DNA of 64,000 bases from Epiperipatus broadwayi (lineage: Eukaryota; Onychophora; Udeonychophora; Euonychophora; Peripatidae). The DNA lies in the NCBI GenBank assembly GCA_028023455.1, contig JAQFVV010000030.1, positions 8,768,876 to 8,832,875 on the forward strand, read 5' to 3'. Under the pieces are notes generated by a model. That model had not been told where the DNA came from and made no database searches. It saw nothing but the letters and a program-made list of their open reading frames with translations. Positions 47,433-60,990 of this stretch are shown here, one piece after another (position 1 is the first letter of the stretch; each line of letters starts with the position of its first letter). The translations under genes were made by a program, and so were the position numbers.

Positions 47433-47517
47433 ACAAATAAAGAGTTTTGCTAAAAAATGTTTGAAGTGGTTTGGAATAATTGTGTATGTCAATTTTTATT
47501 TATTACATAAAAACCAC

Positions 47518-47800
47518 TGTTTTATTGAATATTTGTTCTTCTGCATAATGAAGTGATTTCTTCTTTATAATCTAAAACTGAGTGCACTTTTGGTGATGTG
47601 CACCATAATCACAGCCCTCAGTATTAGGTTGTAAAGAAGAAAGGAACTACGTTAAGCAGAAAGCAGCAATAATAACTAATTTAAGAGAGCTATAATTATG
47701 GTGAACTTCACCAAAAGTGCACTCAGCTTTAGATAATAACGAAGAAAGAAACCACTTCGTTATGCAGACGAACAAACATATTTTATTGAATATTAACAAT
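47518..47800. repeat. Foldback MITE
   Basis: The arms (about 47518-47612 and 47693-47800) share, in inverted orientation, GAGTGCACTTTTGGTGA, TCTGCATAA-GAAGTG and TTTTATTGAATAT. The centre is non-coding. Confidence 0.72.
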
Positions 47801-49758
47801 ATAAATTAACAAATACATAAGATCCCCATTATTAATTGTAATCTGAAAAAAAAAAGAATTGTTGAACAGAGAGAATAAATTTCCTTAAGAATAATACAAC
47901 AATTTAATAAATAACAAAATCCAAGGACAGTACAGTGACAAACTTTTATATTTTGACAAGTGAGGCATGATAATATATATGCTTACACATTTTTCTAAAT
48001 ATTTTTATTTATACATGAATATTATTATAAAAACAAGCACATACACATTAATAAATTAAAAACAAATGTTGAAACCTTTATTTAATTTCTTAATTGATAA
48101 TTTAAAAATTTTGCATATAAATTTAGTTTATTTTTTATCAAAATATTATTTATTTAAATAAAAATAACTGCATTTTATGAAATTCTTAATCAAATTATAT
48201 TATCAGTTTTTAAGTATTATCATTTACTAAATTCATACTATAATCTGTATAAGACCAAGAATATCCCTTTCCACCTTGTAGAATAAAAAGTGGCTTGAAG
48301 TCAAAAATAAATATTTTTTTTAAATGTGATAAAATTTGTTTGTTCTAGCGTCTATCGTATTAATTATATGTATACGTATTCCACAGGTTTCTTTAGAAGT
48401 TTGAAATGTTACTTCTACATTTACCGACTGTTTAATTTTATCTGCATAATTTGTTTATCTGCAAAGCCTCTAATTTGTTTTTCGAAATCCTGTAACAAAT
48501 TCGTTTAAAAAGTTAAATAAAAAAGATTTCAAATGACAGTTTCCATGTTGAACCAAAAACACTTGTCAATATTTTTTTTTAAAGTTGACATTTCATAGCA
48601 ACCTTATTCTCCAATGTGTCTATTGTTGTGTTTATTCGTGTATCACGATTATCGATTTCTGAAGTTAAATTACACTTTATTACCTCATTCTTATTTGAGT
48701 AGTTTAGTGTTCTCCTTGACCTTAGTTCGTTATCATGTTTATTTTGTCATCGTTTAAGTCATTGTTTAGTGTTTGCCAATGACATAAAAACATATAACAC
48801 GAAATAATTGACATCACACATATATGTTTGTACAAATTTTTTTTTTAGTAGTTATTTTGAATAATTTAACAATTAGTATATAATTTACTTCACGTATATA
48901 TATATATATGTAAAATATAGTAATATATGGTTTGAAGTTCAATTATGTAATAACCATTTAAATTATGTCTATATAACTATGTTATCAACATTTTTTTCTT
49001 AATCCTATCAGATATAAATCCTAATTAAAGTTTAGTTCAATATTTCCGATGGCTAAGGTCAGTATGTGTGCTGTTTCAAGCTACCCTCACAATATATATT
49101 CTCTAGTTTTCAAGATAAAGATATTTAATAAGACAGTAAGATAACTCAATAGTATAGCATATCTTTAACATAAAAATAGTGAAAAATAAAAAATAATATC
49201 TCAATTAACTACGACTATTGTTTTTTGAGAATATAAATGCATACACAAAGACCAATCTATTCAGGACTGAAGTACGAGCACCTTAATTTCTGTCATGTTA
49301 AACACATAAAAATCTGTTTTTATAAAATTCTGGAATTTAATTAATTTCCATTGATTATTAAAATAGTCACATGTTATCTCTAAAGTTATACTATTTCTCT
49401 CAAAATATTTATTATCAATAAAATAAATATTATTATTTCTAAAAAAAAACATCTTTTTTTTTATCATTTCAGTTTAATTTGGGAATATATTTAGATATTA
49501 TAGTTATCTTTAAATAATAACTATACATTAATCTGTAAAAAATTATTAATTCTGAAATACAAAATGTGTGATATCAATGTTAATAATATTCTTATCATAA
49601 AATTTCTTTCCCAAAAACTTAAAAAATATTAAAAAGTTTCCTATTCTTTTGTTAACTCACTCTACCAAAATAAAAAGAGATTGATTATTCAATTTAATAT
49701 AATAGATTTAAATTTGATAATAATTGTTTAATGCTCAGATTGATTTCAAAATATATAT
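47801..49758. other. AT-rich non-coding DNA (intron)
   Basis: Nothing recognised. Confidence 0.5.
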
Positions 49759-49762
49759 ATAT

Positions 49763-51836
49763 TATAACGGTCCAAAAGAAAGTGAAGATCGAATCTTACC
49801 ATATCTGCACTACAAGGCGCCAGCTAGGCATTTGAACCTATAAAAATTTATAAAGTAGGCAGATACGCTCTGTTAAGATCCCACTATATTTATTTTAGAC
49901 CGTTAGCCCAAGTCACTAGCTCAGTGGAGATGCAGAGATAATAATATATAACTTTAATTTACATCTTAAATATAAAAAATAAAAGCCACTGCCAAAAATT
50001 AACACACAAACATTTATTTACGCACATATATAATCATTTATATTTGAGGAATAACATTTATTATTTTAGATTTTAATATTAACATTTAATTTAAATTATT
50101 ATTTTAAAATTTTAAGATTGTTCATACAAATGAATTTAATATTTTTTTTTTTTATTAAGATTGTCGAGTATGAATAGACTACATAGATTGTATTTGAAAA
50201 GAAAATATTCTATCCCTTATTTAACCCCAGGTCAAAAGTTCGCAGTCAAACCGGCGTCAATCCATCTGATACATTGATGTATTCAATGTAACACGAATAC
50301 GGCAGCACAAAATAGGTTAACAGAAGAAATTGACTCTCATCCAGATAGGAATACTACATCTATCTGACGAGAAGAGCAATAAAAAAAAACTCCATAGGAA
50401 GGGACTGTGGTGACCATGTTACCATCCCATTCCATAGGCAAACAGGGGGTGTGTAGCGTATAAAGCGATTCTGCCCGTAGCGAATCTCGTATTACATCTA
50501 CTAATTACACCAATATATCCAATCCATTGACCTAATTCAACTACGGAATGAATAACCTAAGATTCCCCTCCCCTAATATAACTTTACAAATCTATATAGC
50601 CATTCATGCCCAACTTAAATTTAACATTTATATAAATTCGCACAGATGGATTTTATAAAAGTTTGTTGTTTAATGTTGAGCATAGATCGAATACACAGAT
50701 TACACGCTCAAAAACACTTCAACATAAACATACATGATCAAAATATAAAGTTATTGATGTAATTGCAGAGGGAATTCATTAGAAACCCAATGGCATTCAT
50801 CATAAGATGCCGCATTAACACCAATAACTAACAAGACATCCGAATAAATACATTTTAGATATTCAATGTAAGATATCATTATTTACCGAATGTCTATATA
50901 TTTTAATCATATATGAAAACAAAAACGTAATTAAACGTGAACGAATCTATGCAAGCGTCTATGCTCAACTTAAATTTAATGCATTTAAAATTTAAACAAT
51001 AAATATTAATACAAATAAAAAATAATAAAATGGAAATGATTTTTTTTTTTTTAGCAAACAAATATGTAAAAATTAAACATTTATAATTAATTTGAAACAT
51101 AAGTCAGATAAAAGTTCCTTTTTAAAATTTAGATTAGCTGATCAAATCTTTAAAGTTCTTAATTACTTTTAGTAAAAATTTTTCCGTTTATATCTTACAG
51201 TAGAAAAGTCCGATCTGTTGTTCTGGAGGAGGCCTTAGCTGGTTCATTCCTGGTAATTCAGTCATTTCATTTTTAAATAAAGAGAGAGAGGGTGATATTG
51301 CGTCCTATCACACCTCTCAAAAACAATCAAGCTGCAACTGTCTGGAACTGTTTTCCTTTTATAATGATCCTCTGGATTCAACGAGCAATAGACGTCACTG
51401 TTTCATTTTTTCTTTATGGTCCGGGCCTTTATTGCTGCTTCTATATTGGACAAGCTAATTCTTTTCATTCTCTTATCTATATCTTTCTTCTGACTTTTTA
51501 ATTATATAAGAGCCCCAAGGGCTAGTTTGCTTTTCGATAATTCATAAACAATCATTTCTATTTACAAAATATATAAATCTTTTTACAAAAATATTTTATC
51601 TTTACATCTTGTACTTTTTTTTATAAAAAAAAAAAAAATACGTTCAAACACTTTCTTTTATTTATTAAAAAAAAAAAATATAATTTTTAAAGTTTTGCAT
51701 CTGTGCGAATATATATACGTATACACGTTTAACAACTCTTTATTTTTTTTAGCTTTTATTTCCGAACTTATTTTTATTTGCGAATTTAAAATTTTTATTT
51801 TAAATTAATGTAAGTGCATATTTATATATCATTACA
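49763..51836. mobile_element. Solo LTR, copy 1 (2.07 kb)
   Basis: It starts TATAACGGTCC and ends ATCATTACA, close to the TGTAACG...CGTTACA ends common in gypsy-like LTRs. The flanks are ATAT on both sides, which is weak in an AT tract. It is collinear with 57820-59840 over its length, for example GTAGGCAGATACGC, CCCAAGTCACTAGCTCAGTG, AATAAAAGCCACTGCCA and AACCGGCG. No coding frame is shared by the two copies. Confidence 0.7.
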
Positions 51837-53455
51837 ATATATATAATCAATTCTATTAAAAACGAAACAATTATTCTATTTTTCAAAGTTATTCTGATTA
51901 TTGGAAAATTTAATTAGAGAGGTAAAATCAAGATTTAGTTTAAGACGTGAGTTAGCATACACAATTAAAAACTGCAATATTTTATGGTTAAGCTTCTATA
52001 GAAAACGAAAATATAATAAAGTATTATCAACTTGTTAATTTCAAAGGAAATAATCCCTAACATATTAGTTTTATCTTCACTACTTCATTTTAAAATTTCT
52101 TTGGCTGACATAGCACTTACTTTGAAAACAAAAATATATTTGCTATTGACTCCCAATCCTAGAAGAAGTGAAATTCTAAATTCATTTATTTAATTTTATA
52201 TTTTTGGAAATTTAAGTATTATCAAAATTTTATTTATAATATTCTTTCAATTGATTTAATATAACTCATTTAATCTTGATGATTAAATAAAGAGTAAACA
52301 TTATGTTTTAAGGCTCTTGTGCATCTTTTTCTCAAAATGATGATTGGTATCCTGTCAAATTTCATGTGTTAAATATTATTGAATTTACAAGTTTTAAGTC
52401 TATTTTTCTTTAAACTATTTGTCAAATATCATAATGGTTAAATTCATGAGATAAATACTTGTCAAATTAAATAATAAAAATTCACAACAATGTAATAAAA
52501 AAAATTTTCAGGTTCCATTAAATGGCAGTATTATAATTTTACTTCATAAATCAAATCTTAACAAGAACTAAATTAAATTTATAGTACTTTTTTATCATAA
52601 AAAAAATTGATAATCCAGTAATTGTCAACTGTTGACTTTTTTAGGATCTTTTTCTTGGGAGAATAAAAGTTACGATTATTTATTTAATAATTAACTAAAT
52701 TTTGAATGGTTTTATTCAAATTTTAATGTATGAAGAATCTACTTCCCTTGAAACTATTATATTATTTATCACTTAATGTTATTTAAAATATTGTTGAATG
52801 TAAAATTAATGTTATATACTGTAGCAATACAGTATCACTGTAAATTGGCTATTATAAATTCAAAACTAAAAATTTTTACTGGCTTTAATTTTTATGGTTA
52901 AGCAACTATATACATCACTGTCACTGATGCATAGCATAGAATATAATCATTATCATTTTTAAATAGTCTCTTATACTAATGTTTAAGAGCAATATATAGT
53001 TTTATATAACACCTTTGAATAGCTTTCCTAGCAGATTTTTTTTTTGATTGACTTCTATATTTGTTTAAAAAAAATATGTATGTTCATATTTCGTTGTTAT
53101 TTTTATTAAGAAATAAAATTATCACTTGTATAAATCAAAAGCAGTGCTCATACATAAAACAAATAATTCAAAAATCGAAATACAGAAAAGAATTATAAAT
53201 CCAACATTACAACACTAAAATATTTTATACGGGATAGAACAAACAGTTCATATGGAAGCTTATGTATTTAGATGTAGTAAAATTAAATGGTTTAGTTTAA
53301 GGTCAATTTCATTGAAATAAATACCTGAGAACTTTTATGGTCTTATAGTTTATTTTAAATATATGCTTGAAGAAGAATTTTAAAACCCAGGAATGAAAGT
53401 GAAGCGATTAAAGACTGAAATTATTACATTCTTTTTTTTTCCCTCTTCATTTTTA
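51837..53455. other. AT-rich non-coding DNA (intron)
   Basis: Nothing recognised. Confidence 0.5.
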
Positions 53456-53460
53456 AACAG

Positions 53461-53542
53461 CGTTTCTAAAATTTCTAGCCTTAATTCAAACAAAATTTTA
53501 ACGTTTCTAAAATTTCTAGCCTTAATTCAAACAAAATTTTAA
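53461..53542. repeat. Exact tandem duplication, period 41 bp
   Basis: The unit beginning CGTTTCTAAAATTTCTAGCC occurs at 53461 and 53502 without change. Confidence 0.93.
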
Positions 53543-54589
53543 CTCTAACATTTTACCTGGCAATAACTATGACAGCCTCTTCCAATATTTTGCAAAAACA
53601 AATGAAGAAGCTCCAATGCATGGTGGAGAACATCATGTGATAATTGATATAAAAGCTGAAGTTTGAAAAATCCAATCTATACAAAATTCTTATTGCAATC
53701 AGGACCTAAACAGGTTCAAATTTTTAAATAGCCTTTTTGTTTGCCATCTACAAGCTGATCAGCTAGATCAACAGCTAGGCGATTGCCTTTGCTAGACAAA
53801 TGACTTCTTATCCTTCTTGGAGAAAGATAAACAACAAATAAACCAGAAACCATCATGTTTAATTAATACATTAATCCTTTTTTTCAAAAAATCTCATTCA
53901 TTATAGTAAACTGTTGGTGGAAAAATGGACAAATTGACTGATGGAATGCTGTCTGTTTCAACAATAAAATCACTGGATTTCTTCAATTGAAAGTAATAGC
54001 AAATAGCCGATATATTTTGGAAAATTATATTTATTAATTCCAACTACCTTGCTGATATTTATTTTTCAATAATCTGGTAAAATAATCATTCTTTTACTTC
54101 AAGAAAGATGCAGATAAGTCTCAATAATGTAAAATTAGCTTGTCTTTAATTATGTAAGGAAAAATTTTGAACTACTTTTTTCAACTCAAATACACCTGGT
54201 ATAAACTTGTTGCTTAGAGAAATGAATTTTGATTTAAAAGTAATGAAAACTACTACATCTGCTTTATCAGAGATGTGATCAAAATTACTGACATCATGGA
54301 TTAAGAATCTATAAATGCATGGATTAATTTTATATCTCAAATTAAAAAAGTAATGAACGTTAATCTTTTGGATAAAATTATAGCGTCTGTTCAAATGAAT
54401 TAAATCAATGCCTGGAATAAAACAACAAATTTGTATCCAGTGCTTAAGGAATTGCATTACGAATTATCAATGCTAAATATTTAAATACCATTCAATAGGT
54501 AATAAATTATGAAGCTAAATATTTAAATGCCACTTCTAAATTGTGGATTACCAAAGCAAATATGAACGTCCATGTTCCAAGCAATCTTA

Positions 54590-55790
54590 AAAATGGATTG
54601 TGTTAAATATAGATTATCCTGGATTAACGAGTATGCTAAGTGAAATTTATTAATCTTTATATTGTTTCCAGAAAAGACGAGATTATAAAAATGAAATGAA
54701 TTGTGCAATAAACCAGACAGACTATTTAATGCACCTTCTCATAATCGCTTCTTTCTTATTTAGTTATATTATAGTTGTTATGAAAATTTTCTCAGATATT
54801 ACTATGCTCAAGTATAGGTAATATTTTTATTTAATATTATTATTGTTGAAAGTGAATGGGATTAAATGGGGTTTATCTTATGTTTAGATTGGATGAATGT
54901 AAATAACTATTAAACTTATATAAAACTGTTATCTTACAAATATTATATGTTTTATGGAATCTTAAGTGTCAATCTCAAAGTTAAATGAAGTTAATCATCA
55001 TCCTTATGTAGATGAATAAATCTGTAAGGAATATTTTATGCATGTTATTATTAATTTTCCCCTGTTATATAATAAGGCAGTCTACTGATCTAATTATACG
55101 TTATTGTGAAGCAGCATCCTAACATTTTGAAATGAATCCAGTTAAGAATTTTGAGGCAAAATAAATAAACCTAATGTGGGAAATATCATTTTGGTCTGCA
55201 GAACAATGACTTGTACTTGCTTCTCTTAAAAGAGTCAAAACTTCTTCAGCATTAAGTGAGGTTAATTAATAACTGATTAGTTAGTGAAACAAACTAATTA
55301 ACAACGACTATAAATCATTTATTTTTTATAATTATAATGATAATTATTATCCTCCAGTACAATCTATTCCTATTTAATATTAGTGTCTTCACAACAATGT
55401 CTGATAACACACTTTCCATATTCCAAATTCAAATTAGATATAGAAAACAAATAGTAATATTTATTAGAAATTTTATATAAATTTTTTTATTATTATTCGT
55501 TGTTGTCATTGATTTTATATTGTATAATAAAGTAATTGTTAATTTCAAATCTTTCTCATTTGTTGATATTAAAAAAACATTGAATAAAGGTCATATTTAA
55601 GATATTAGCTTACACAAAATCTATTTTAGATTAAATGCATCATTATTGTATTAATACTATCTGAAATATACAAATATTGCATAGGATAGTGTACATAAAA
55701 TCCCTTTTACATTGCTATATCCTAAGATGCATAAACACCCTTGATATCCATGCATTTATTTTCTTATTTTATAAAACCTTTAATAAATTA
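54590..55790. repeat. Dispersed repeat, copy 2 of 2
   Basis: It is collinear with 37040-38300 (see there). The ORFs at 54523-54708 and 55677-55889 are not conserved in the other copy, so they are chance. Confidence 0.65.
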
Positions 55791-56996
55791 TTAATCAACT
55801 TTATATTTAAATTTGCTAACCTTAGTTTTAAAACACAGATTGAGTTACTCTTCACTAATGCTTGCAGTATTTGCCAAAGATTTTATTAATAAAACAGAAT
55901 AAGACTAAAAAATTAACTTAGGATAAAACTAGTTTACATAATAACTGCAAGAGAAGTGAGAGATAGTAATCGCACTTGTTCCGCATTATCGATACCATGT
56001 CCAAACCCATTTCCATATTATTGACATAAACACACTTTTACCAGATTTTCTCAACCGAGATTGTGATTGGTCTCATCTTTCTTTGGTTTCAAATTTGGCA
56101 TATCTCGATTTACGGATCAACCAATCCATCTTTTATGATTTCAATACAAATAGTAGCAAATAGGTTAGAATCTTTTCTGAATTGTAACAAAATTCTAAAT
56201 CACAAATTTTATAAGCATTATGAAACAATTTAAAGATATTCATTATATGAAAAATTAGTGCAATCTCATTTTGATTATATATTTTAAAATCATTTATTTT
56301 GTAGATATAGCATATGGCACAGTAAAATATTTATCAACTCTGTTTTTATGAACTTGCAATTTTAGGTAATATTAAAAAAAATCACATTATAAAAACATTC
56401 TCATAAAATTCTGTGCATGTATTCTTGTCTACTATTATTATTTAATTATTTTACTTCCAATATTTATAGATAAATTATAAAATTTATAATTTAGAAGAAA
56501 AAAAATCCTCTAAGATGATTTGAAAAGTATTGGTTTACCAGCTTCTTCCATAAAAACATGCAATTTACATATAAATTATTTTTGCATAATAATTTATATA
56601 CTATTAAACATAAAAACAAGATTTAAAGCATATAATGCATTTCTTATTTAACTAGTAAGATCAACTAAGTTATATTTAGATTCTGTGCAATTTCTAATTA
56701 AAGGAAAATAAACCATGAAGCATTCAGAGAAATTATTTTTGACTATAATGTTCTCTTAATGTCATCAACTATAATTCAAAAATCAACATGTAAAACGAAT
56801 GAGAATTTTTTTAAAATGTCATGTACATATTTCTTAAATCCGTAATTATTACAAAACGAATATATTTTCAGGAATTAGCAATTGCGCAATAATTAAAACA
56901 CCAAACACTTTTAATTTTATTGTTAACTAAGTAACAATGCATTAACTTATACTATATATATATAAATATGATTTTTAAAGTGATTTTAAACACTAC
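55791..56996. other. AT-rich non-coding DNA (intron)
   Basis: Nothing recognised. Confidence 0.5.
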
Positions 56997-57099
56997 CTTG
57001 TGAAATAATTAAATTAGTTGCATCAAGTGAATTTTCCATTAAAGAGATCGTTGGTCTACCTGCAGTGTGACTCCTGTGTGTCCTCTCATTGCATGGATT
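56997..57099 (-). CDS. Internal exon upstream of the PX domain
   Basis: The 103-nt exon has, on the minus strand, an acceptor after a pyrimidine tract (TTTTTCCCCCTT ... ATATAG) and a donor CAAG then GTAGTG. The only open frame reads NPCNERTHRSHTAGRPTISL, then MENSLDATNLIISQ. It enters in phase 0 and leaves one base, which joins with TA of the next exon (24367-24440) to make a Val codon. The segment is polar and probably a linker before the PX domain. It has more G and C than the surrounding intron. The intron to the next exon is about 32.6 kb. Confidence 0.65.
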
Positions 57100-57815
57100 C
57101 TATATATTTAAGGGGGAAAAATATATATAAACATACAGCTAAAAAAATATATATATTTTTTCTGAATTAAATTTTGAATTAAAAAAAGTATACTTCAAAA
57201 ATAAAACAAATTAGAAAATTAGAAACAACACTAAATATTAGAGAAACTTATAAAATATCATAGTGCATTAATAGTAAACATATATAAAGTAAATCTTAAT
57301 AGGTCTAAATTGGAAATCTTTCAAATTGATAAGAATGGTGAATGCATATTATATTAATATTTTTTTTTTTATGATCAATGCATTGACATTCTCATAGTCT
57401 TGAAACTATTACAAATCAGCTAAAAATAGTTAATATTAACTATATACCATGAGGCCTTCTACAAACACTGATGAATTCAATAAGGCAAATTTAAAATAAC
57501 TGACATAATTTCATTAATGTACACCAAAAAAATAAATAAATAAATAAACAAGTTAATGCAATCCATAAAATCTCAAAAAGAGATCATTTAAAAATATATT
57601 CCATTAAATTAAGAAAATAAATTTTCATTATTAAAAGCTAGTCATGAATTCAATTGATTGATAATACAAAGTAAATTTGTAAAATGAAAGGTAACTTCAA
57701 TAGTAAAATAATTTATCTTTTAATTATAAAGTATAGAAACATATAAATTCTATAAATATCAAAAATATTTATAAAGACACCAAAATTTTAAATTCTCATA
57801 AAGTCAAAAACTAAT
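57100..57815. other. AT-rich non-coding DNA (intron)
   Basis: It holds the weak exon candidate at 57448-57467 and nothing else recognised. Confidence 0.4.
57448..57467 (-). CDS. Candidate micro-exon (weak)
   Basis: A 20-nt piece between CATCAG and GTATAT would enter in phase 1 and leave in phase 0, reading (L)FVEGLM. That is what is needed to connect the candidate exon at 63868-63943 to the exon at 56997-57099. A longer version ending at 57499 is also open, but has another entry phase. It could easily be chance. Confidence 0.2.
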
Positions 57816-57819
57816 GTAC

Positions 57820-59840
57820 TATAACGATCCAAAACAATAGTGGAGACAGCAATCTACGTATCTGCAACTACCAGGGCGCCATCTAAGAAATTAAACCTAG
57901 AAAAATTTATAGAGTAGGCAGATACGCGCTGTTAAGATTCCACTTTATTTAAATATTCAAATCGTTAGCCCAAGTCACTAGCTCAGTGGAGTAGCTGAGA
58001 TAATAAAATATAAATTTTATATCTTAAATATAAAAGAATAAAAGCCACTGCCAGAAATTAACACATAAAAATATTTATTTACGCACATATAAAATAACAT
58101 TTAAATTTTGAGGAATAAATTCAACATTTTAGATTTTTCTATTAATCTTTAGTTTTACATTTAAGTAAATTACAACCATGAGTTTAATATTTATTTAGTG
58201 AGTCGAGTATGAATAGACTACATAGATCTGCATTTGAAAAGAAAATATTCTTCCCTGATTTAACCTTAGGCAACAAATTTCGCAATCAAACCGGCGCCAA
58301 TCCATGATACATTTATGTATTCAATGTAGCATGAAAATACGACAACACAAAATACTATACTGTCAGGAATGTACATCTGATCAGTAAGTAGAATTAGAGA
58401 AGACATTATCTCTCCACCAACAGGAATGTTACATCTGTTGGTGAGTAGAACAATAAACAAAACTCCATAGGAATGGACTGCGGTCCTTTGCCGTCTAACA
58501 AACCCATCCATAGGCAAACAGAAGGTGTGTGGCGTATATATATAATCCTGCCCGTAGCGGATCTCATACTACATCTACAATTACCAATTCAACTACGAAT
58601 TCAACTACGAAATAATAACCTAAGATTACCCTCCCTTAATATAACTTTACAAAACTATATAGCCATTCACGCCCGACTTAAATTTAACATTTAAATACGT
58701 TCGCACAGATTATTTTTATACAATTTGTTTTATAATGTCGAGTATAGATCAGCTGCATAGATTCTACGGTCAAAAACATTCCAAATTAAACACAACCGAT
58801 CAAAATACAAAGTCAATCGATAACGTCAATTGCTGAGGGAATACAGGAGACCCTTTGGTGTTCATCATAAGACACCGCAGTGACATCGTTGACATATATT
58901 CTAATCGATTGTGAAAACCACAACATAATCAACCGCTAACAAATCCATGCAACGTCTATACCCAACTTAAATGTAATGCATTTAATAATTTCTACAATAA
59001 ATATCACTACAAATAAAAATAATAAAATGGAAATGATTTTAGCAAAACTTAACTATATAAATTTAAACAATCAATTATTAATTTGAAAATCAAATAAGAG
59101 TTCATTTTAAAATTTAAATTAGCTGAATCCTTAAAAAAAAACAATGACGAAAGTTCTTAAATACTTTTTTTTGTTGTTGTTAATTTGTAAAGTTCATAGC
59201 TCACGGTAGAAGAGTCCAGGTTTCTGCTTTTAATTCCCGCGACGCCTCCATTGGAAGATAATGTTCTGGAGATGTCAATAGCTGGTTCAAGGTACCGCAG
59301 TCTTTTCATTTTTTTTTTTTTAAATAGTGTGGTATGTGCGTCCTACCACATCTCTCAAACACAAAACGCTGGAACTGTCAGAAAAAACTGTATTTCCCTT
59401 TTTATATTATCCACACAGATTCAATCAACAAAACGTCACTAATCCATCACTTTCGTTAGGGTCCGAGCCAAGGCTTAGTGCTTCCATTGGTCAAGCTAAT
59501 TTCTCTTTATTTTCTTATCTATCTTTCATCAGATCATTTTAATTATACAAGATCCCAAGGGCCAGTTTGGTTTTCATAATTCATAAACAATCATTTCCAT
59601 TTACAGATTACATTAATTAATAACTGTTTTTATTTTTAAATCTTGTACTTTTTTATAAAAAAGTACGTTCAAATACTTATTTGTTTTTTTAAAAAAAATA
59701 TTTTTAAAGTTTGGCCTCTGTGTGAATGTATATACGTTTAACAAACATTTTAATTTTAGCGTTTAGTTTTTTACTTTTATTTGCGAACTTTTAAGTTTTT
59801 ATTTTAAATTAATGTAACGACATATTTATATATCGTTACA
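57820..59840. mobile_element. Solo LTR, copy 2 (2.02 kb), with GTAC target duplication
   Basis: It starts TATAACGATCC (one change from TGTAACG) and ends ATCGTTACA. GTAC flanks it at 57816-57819 and 59841-59844, as expected for a 4-bp duplication by an LTR retrotransposon integrase. It is collinear with the copy at 49763-51836. No internal gag/pol is present, so it most likely arose by LTR-LTR recombination. The small ORFs at 58266, 58473, 59251 and 59327 are not conserved between copies. Confidence 0.78.
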
Positions 59841-60223
59841 GTACATTGTTGTAGTACATTAATTATAGGACAGGTTTGAGTTGCAAAAAAAAAAAAAAAA
59901 ACATACTCCAAACACAATTACTGGAATATGTAGGGGAAAAAAAATCATAAAAAAGTTGGCAAGTAGGAAAATTTTTATTAGTAAAAGAACAGCAACAAAA
60001 AACACGATATGAACAATAAATGCCCATGACCAAAAATTAACAATTCTGAGCATATATTTAGAATTAAGCTTTTCTTGATATTTATAACTTGTTCTCTAAC
60101 AATTATAATAAAACAATTATATTTTCTCAAATGACCTATTGTAAAAATTAATAGCAAAGTATTTAATTTTTCTTTCAAAATATGAAGCTGCATAAGCAAT
60201 ATTTGATTACAACACCATGATAC

Positions 60224-60293
60224 ATGCAAGTTTGATGATTTTATGTAATTTGTAATCTAATTCAGATTTATCCACAAGTTGTCTTTTTCTATT
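60224..60293 (-). CDS. Candidate exon (weak)
   Basis: On the minus strand a long T tract ending CAG precedes a frame reading NRKRQLVDKSELDYKLHKII. The possible donors (GTATCA, or GTGTTG at 60216) are poor. The entry phase (0) does not match the exit phase of the candidate at 63868-63943, so at least one of them is wrong or another exon lies between them. Confidence 0.2.
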
Positions 60294-60849
60294 CTGAAAA
60301 AAAAAAAGATACCATACTACTACATATATTATCATACTACTATACATACATATTTTGTTGAATTCTAATTTTAATTGGTAGTTATTTTTTTATTTAATAT
60401 TTTATAATGAAACATCCTTACTAATTTATTTTCAGATAACTAGAACAAAGAATCTACATTAGTTATCTTTAAGATTGAAAATTATGCTGATAAAATATTT
60501 CGATGAGTCAAAGGTTTAATAAAATTATTCTGAAAGATGTGAATCTTGTTTATAAATGCAAATAATCTAAATTAGAAGTCATAGGAAGTTGATGATTGAC
60601 AATCATCAGATCTCAAAAAATACCTAAAGACCCTGTCACTAATGTTATCAACATTTAATGATTTTTAGCAACAAACTGATTATAGATGTAGATAGATTAG
60701 GTGATAATGGGATGAAAGTATTAGACAACACTATTAATCATAAGTGTCACAATGTATTTATCTCTAAAATATATATATATATATTCAGTTAACATTAAAT
60801 TTTTTAAGAACTTAGATGAAATCATATGGTTAATAGAATATTAAGTTCA

Positions 60850-60990
60850 GCTTAACTCAAACAAGCTCTTAATTGATAAATGAGGTAAGAGAAAACATTT
60901 AAAACCTCTATCCGGAACATTCTTAGCCACAGACCAATTGGTTTCGGGCTCAACTTAGTGAGGAGCTAGAATATTCAGACACTAGATCTA
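60850..60990. repeat. Partial copy of the 42650-42951 element
   Basis: It shares AACAAGCTCTTAATT, ACATTTAAAACCTCTATCC and CAGACCAATTGGTTTCG with the left arm there. The hammerhead-like core is decayed. Confidence 0.75.

Noticed and set aside
59978-60229. 83-codon minus-strand ORF
   Set aside because: It overlaps the weak exon candidate in another frame and is dominated by Leu, Ile and Phe from AT-rich codons; no domain.
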